This document shows, one piece after another, positions 61,860-64,000 of a stretch of DNA of 64,000 nt. Position 1 is the first letter of the stretch, and each line of letters starts with the position of its first letter. The stretch is from Pseudooceanicola sediminis. Lineage in GTDB: Bacteria; Pseudomonadota; Alphaproteobacteria; Rhodobacterales; Rhodobacteraceae. A program made the translations under genes and the position numbers. The stretch covers positions 98,986-162,985 of the forward strand of contig NZ_QWJJ01000011.1 in NCBI RefSeq assembly GCF_003575965.1, in the 5' to 3' direction. Under the pieces are notes generated by a model. It did no database searches and had not been told where the DNA came from. It worked only from the letters and a program-made list of their open reading frames with translations.

Positions 61860-61892
61860 GGACGCGGCCATTCCGATGGCGGCGTCCTTTTC
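61860..61892 (+). terminator. Rho-independent terminator after purF
   Basis: A 12-position stem (GGACGC...GGCCAT paired to ATGGCGGCGTCC, one mismatch) with a 4-nt loop and a TTTT run, 51 bases after the purF stop. Confidence 0.8.
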
Positions 61893-61954
61893 ACGTGCCC
61901 TGCCCCGTTCCGCTTGCGTCATGACGGTGGGGCCAAATGCCAAAGGTCCGATCC

Positions 61955-62521
61955 ATGAACCTCCTCTCGCTCGATGCCCGGTGGCGCCGCTTCAACGACC
62001 CCGACTTCACCAGCCAGATCGACGGGCGCCAGTTCTCGGGTGTGTTCGACCTGGGCTACGACGCCCCCGACGCCTGGCCCTTCGGCCCGCGCCTCGACGG
62101 CGGCGCGCCGGTGCTTGACGCGGGCGAGGATCGCCTGTCGGCCGAACTCTGCCGCCTTGGCGAAAACCGCTATCTCCACGCGGTGCTGCCGATCCCCGTG
62201 CGCGGCAGCGACGAGGTGTTCTTTTTCGCCCCCTGGGTGCAGGTCGCACCGTCCGATTTCTACGCCTATCTCGACAGCCTGGATCAGGACGCCCCGCCCT
62301 TTGCAGGCTGCGAAGGGCTGATTGCCAACCTGCTGCCGGGGTTCGAGGACGAAGATATCGCCTGCCGGCTGGTGCCCGGCGGCCCCGGCGAACGCCCCGT
62401 CGCACAGGCCCAGACCGACCCGCTGGCCGCAGCGCAGGCCGAAGGGATCTCGTTTGACGCCCTGCTCGACCTCTACGCGGCGGCGGGCGATGACATCCGC
62501 CCGCACCTGGCAAACGGCTGA
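61955..62521 (+). CDS. DUF2199 domain protein
   Basis: A 188-residue protein. The pattern of FDLGYDAPDAWPF, LCRLGENRYLHAVLPIPVRGSDEVFFFAPWVQV and an SPSDFYAYLDSL block is like DUF2199. There are few cysteines and no signal peptide, so it is cytoplasmic. The start at 61955 has AAAGG upstream; an ATG at 61937 is less well placed. Function unknown. Confidence 0.7.
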   Translation: MNLLSLDARWRRFNDPDFTSQIDGRQFSGVFDLGYDAPDAWPFGPRLDGGAPVLDAGEDRLSAELCRLGENRYLHAVLPIPVRGSDEVFFFAPWVQVAPSDFYAYLDSLDQDAPPFAGCEGLIANLLPGFEDEDIACRLVPGGPGERPVAQAQTDPLAAAQAEGISFDALLDLYAAAGDDIRPHLANG

Positions 62522-62736
62522 CCCTGTCCCTGCCTGACCGGGCGCCTGACCCTGCGCCTACCTGACACGGCGCCTGACCGGGTGCCCGACCCTCTGTCCG
62601 GCGATGCCTTGCCGGTGCCGCACCGTGGTCTCGGCAAGGCCGTGCCACTGGCGGCATCGCGTCGCCGCGCCCCTTTCCGCCCTTGCGGCTCACTGTCATG
62701 TCACGGCGCAAACTGCACAATGACAGGACATGCCCC

Positions 62737-62997
62737 ATGGCCAATATTCCCCGCGTCGTCGCCAACAACGCCACCCAGGCAGACCAGCTCGATCTGGCCG
62801 AGGTCGCGCTTCTCGGCACCATTGTCGGTCCGCGCGGCCCCCAGGCCTTGCTGCGCATGGGGTCGGGGCGGATCCGCAAGGTCAGTGCCGGTGATCGCCT
62901 CGGCCTCGGCTTTACCCGCGTGCTGGCCATCGGCAACGGCCAGCTCCAGCTTGCCAGCGGCGGCACGGTCCAGACGCTGACCATCCCCGGCTCCTGA
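62737..62997 (+). CDS. Small GspC/PilP-like domain protein
   Basis: An 86-residue protein: AEVALLGTIVGPRGPQALLRMGSGRIRKVSAGDRLGLGFTRVLAIGNGQLQLASGGTVQTLTIP. The alternation of hydrophobic strands with G-rich turns resembles the periplasmic HR domain of PilP/GspC-type proteins, here with no signal or membrane segment. The start at 62737 has AGGA upstream. Similar small proteins occur in roseobacters; the function is not known. Confidence 0.6.
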   Translation: MANIPRVVANNATQADQLDLAEVALLGTIVGPRGPQALLRMGSGRIRKVSAGDRLGLGFTRVLAIGNGQLQLASGGTVQTLTIPGS

Positions 62998-63012
62998 TCG
63001 CCCCGGACAGCC

Positions 63013-63191
63013 CAGCGTCTCAGCGTCTCAGCCTCTCAGCCTCTCAGCCTCTCAGCCTCTCAGCCTCTCAGCCTCTCAGCCTCTCAGCCTCTCAGCCTCT
63101 CAGCCTCTCAGCCTCTCAGCCTCTCAGCCTCTCAGCCTCTCAGCCTCTCAGCCTCTCAGCCTCTCAGCCTCTCAGCCTCTCAGCCTCTCAG
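63013..63191. repeat. 8-bp tandem repeat array, 22 units
   Basis: The first two units are CAGCGTCT and the next twenty are CAGCCTCT, without interruption, followed by a partial CAG. The array ends 41 bp before the SDR ATG at 63233. The period is not a multiple of three, so every + frame reads the same 24-bp cycle without a stop codon. It is a typical target for slippage. Confidence 0.97.
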
Positions 63192-63232
63192 ATCGCTTGA
63201 CCCGCGCGATGAAAACACGCAAGACCCCCCGC

Positions 63233-63916
63233 ATGACCGATCAGATCCAGACCCCCGCCGCAGACCGTCCCGTGGCCCTTGTCACCGGGGCCTCGCGCGG
63301 CCTTGGCGCGGCGCTTGCCTATGCCCTGTCGCACAGCCATCACGTCGTGGCCGTGGCCCGGACCGTCGGCGCACTCGAAGAGCTGGACGACCGCATCCAG
63401 GCGGCGGGCGGCTCGGCCACGCTGGCGCCGATGGATGTCACCAAACCCGACGCGATGGCGCAACTTTGCCGGTCGATCTACGATCGCTGGGGTGGCATCG
63501 CCCTCTGGGCACATACCGCCGTGCATACCGCGCCGCTGACCCCGGCCAGCCATGTCGACGCCAAGGACTGGTCAAAGTCGCTTGAGACCAACGTCACCGC
63601 CATGGGTCACCTCGTACCCTATGTCGCGCCGCTGCTGGGCCGGACCGGCACCGCGTTGTTCTTTGATGACCCTGCCGCGCCGGGGGCCAAGTTCTTTGCC
63701 TCCTACGGCGCGACCAAGGCCGCACAGATCGCCATGGCCCGCTCCTGGGCGGCGGAAACGGTGCGCACGGGGCCACGCGTGCAGATCCTGACGCCCCGCC
63801 CGATGCCGACGGCCGTGCGCGCCCGCTTCTATCCCGGCGAAGACCGCGCCGCCCTCACCCCCTGCCCTGACGAGGCCGCGCGCCTGCTGGCGACGGTCCT
63901 GACCCCCGCCACCTGA
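63233..63916 (+). CDS. Short-chain dehydrogenase/reductase family oxidoreductase
   Basis: A 227-residue SDR. The cofactor motif is VTGASRGLGAALA (about residues 17-29), and the catalytic YxxxK is seen in SYGATKAAQIAMA (about 160). The usual catalytic Ser is not at its expected place: the upstream segment is GTALFFDDPAAPGAK, where an Asp-Asp occurs. The protein is short and ends in LATVLTPAT. No good Shine-Dalgarno is visible before 63233, and an 8-bp repeat array lies directly upstream; ATGs at 63209 or a start within the array are possible. Substrate unknown. Confidence 0.8.
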   Translation: MTDQIQTPAADRPVALVTGASRGLGAALAYALSHSHHVVAVARTVGALEELDDRIQAAGGSATLAPMDVTKPDAMAQLCRSIYDRWGGIALWAHTAVHTAPLTPASHVDAKDWSKSLETNVTAMGHLVPYVAPLLGRTGTALFFDDPAAPGAKFFASYGATKAAQIAMARSWAAETVRTGPRVQILTPRPMPTAVRARFYPGEDRAALTPCPDEAARLLATVLTPAT

Positions 63917-64000
63917 CTGGCCGCCGACGTGCCGCCGACCAGCGGCGCGCGCCCGCTCGCGTGCCGCTGCCCGGGGGTGGCGGAGCCGCCGCTCAGCCCC

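Overview
The window is high-GC DNA from an alphaproteobacterium, most likely a member of the Rhodobacterales (Roseobacter group). This rests on the gene content and gene order: lon next to an HU-like gene and tRNA-Val; a sulfite-assimilation operon of a short cysG, DUF2849, cysI, cysH, DUF934 and a ferredoxin reductase; a dctPQM TRAP system; Cox-type accessory genes; and a dnaB, alr, mlaEF, pqiA, radA, cvpA, purF run. No species can be named from the sequence alone. Coordinates and calls come from reading the sequence; no database search was run.

Layout. 1-12.4 kb is an accessory-looking catabolic region, all on the + strand: the end of a flavin monooxygenase-like gene, a divergent type II dehydroquinase-like gene, a D-2-hydroxyacid dehydrogenase, a PotDBCA-type ABC importer, a quinone oxidoreductase, a GST, RidA, a DUF1028 protein, a LysR regulator and an ArgE-like deacetylase. 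It ends in about 1.1 kb of gene-poor sequence that abuts the 3' end of tRNA-Val(CAC). 13.5-23 kb is core housekeeping: HU-like protein, Lon, an extended SDR, Tgt, a DUF59/SufT protein, SatD-DUF3307, an IscA-type protein, TfoX-like protein and TpiA. 23.3-31 kb holds a C4-dicarboxylate system: dctPQM, its two-component pair DctB/DctD, and a pair of 18-bp palindromes upstream of dctP. 31-34.4 kb has a P450, an L,D-transpeptidase, a small exported protein and an Lrp/AsnC regulator. The regulator is divergent from the sulfur assimilation operon (34.6-39.6 kb). infC (with an AUA start) and a hexapeptide acyltransferase follow.

41-48.2 kb, on the - strand, carries Cox/xanthine-dehydrogenase-type functions (CoxD, CoxE, XdhC, a molybdopterin-binding protein, a 2Fe-2S small subunit) interrupted by an OmpA-like gene; no molybdenum-hydroxylase large subunit lies in the window. 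48.3-64 kb is again mainly housekeeping on the + strand: a glycosyltransferase, pyrC, pyrE, dnaB, a DUF1194 protein, alr, mlaE/mlaF/pqiA, radA, cvpA, purF, three small proteins and an SDR.

Points worth attention. The DctD-like regulator has lost the sigma-54 contact loop and the Walker residues. infC starts with AUA. The pyrC-pyrE spacer is a large inverted repeat with a third half-copy after tpiA. Many intergenic spacers carry short tandem repeats, the largest being 22 units of 8 bp directly upstream of the last SDR gene. The catabolic region looks like an uncharacterised uptake-and-degradation pathway for a nitrogenous compound.
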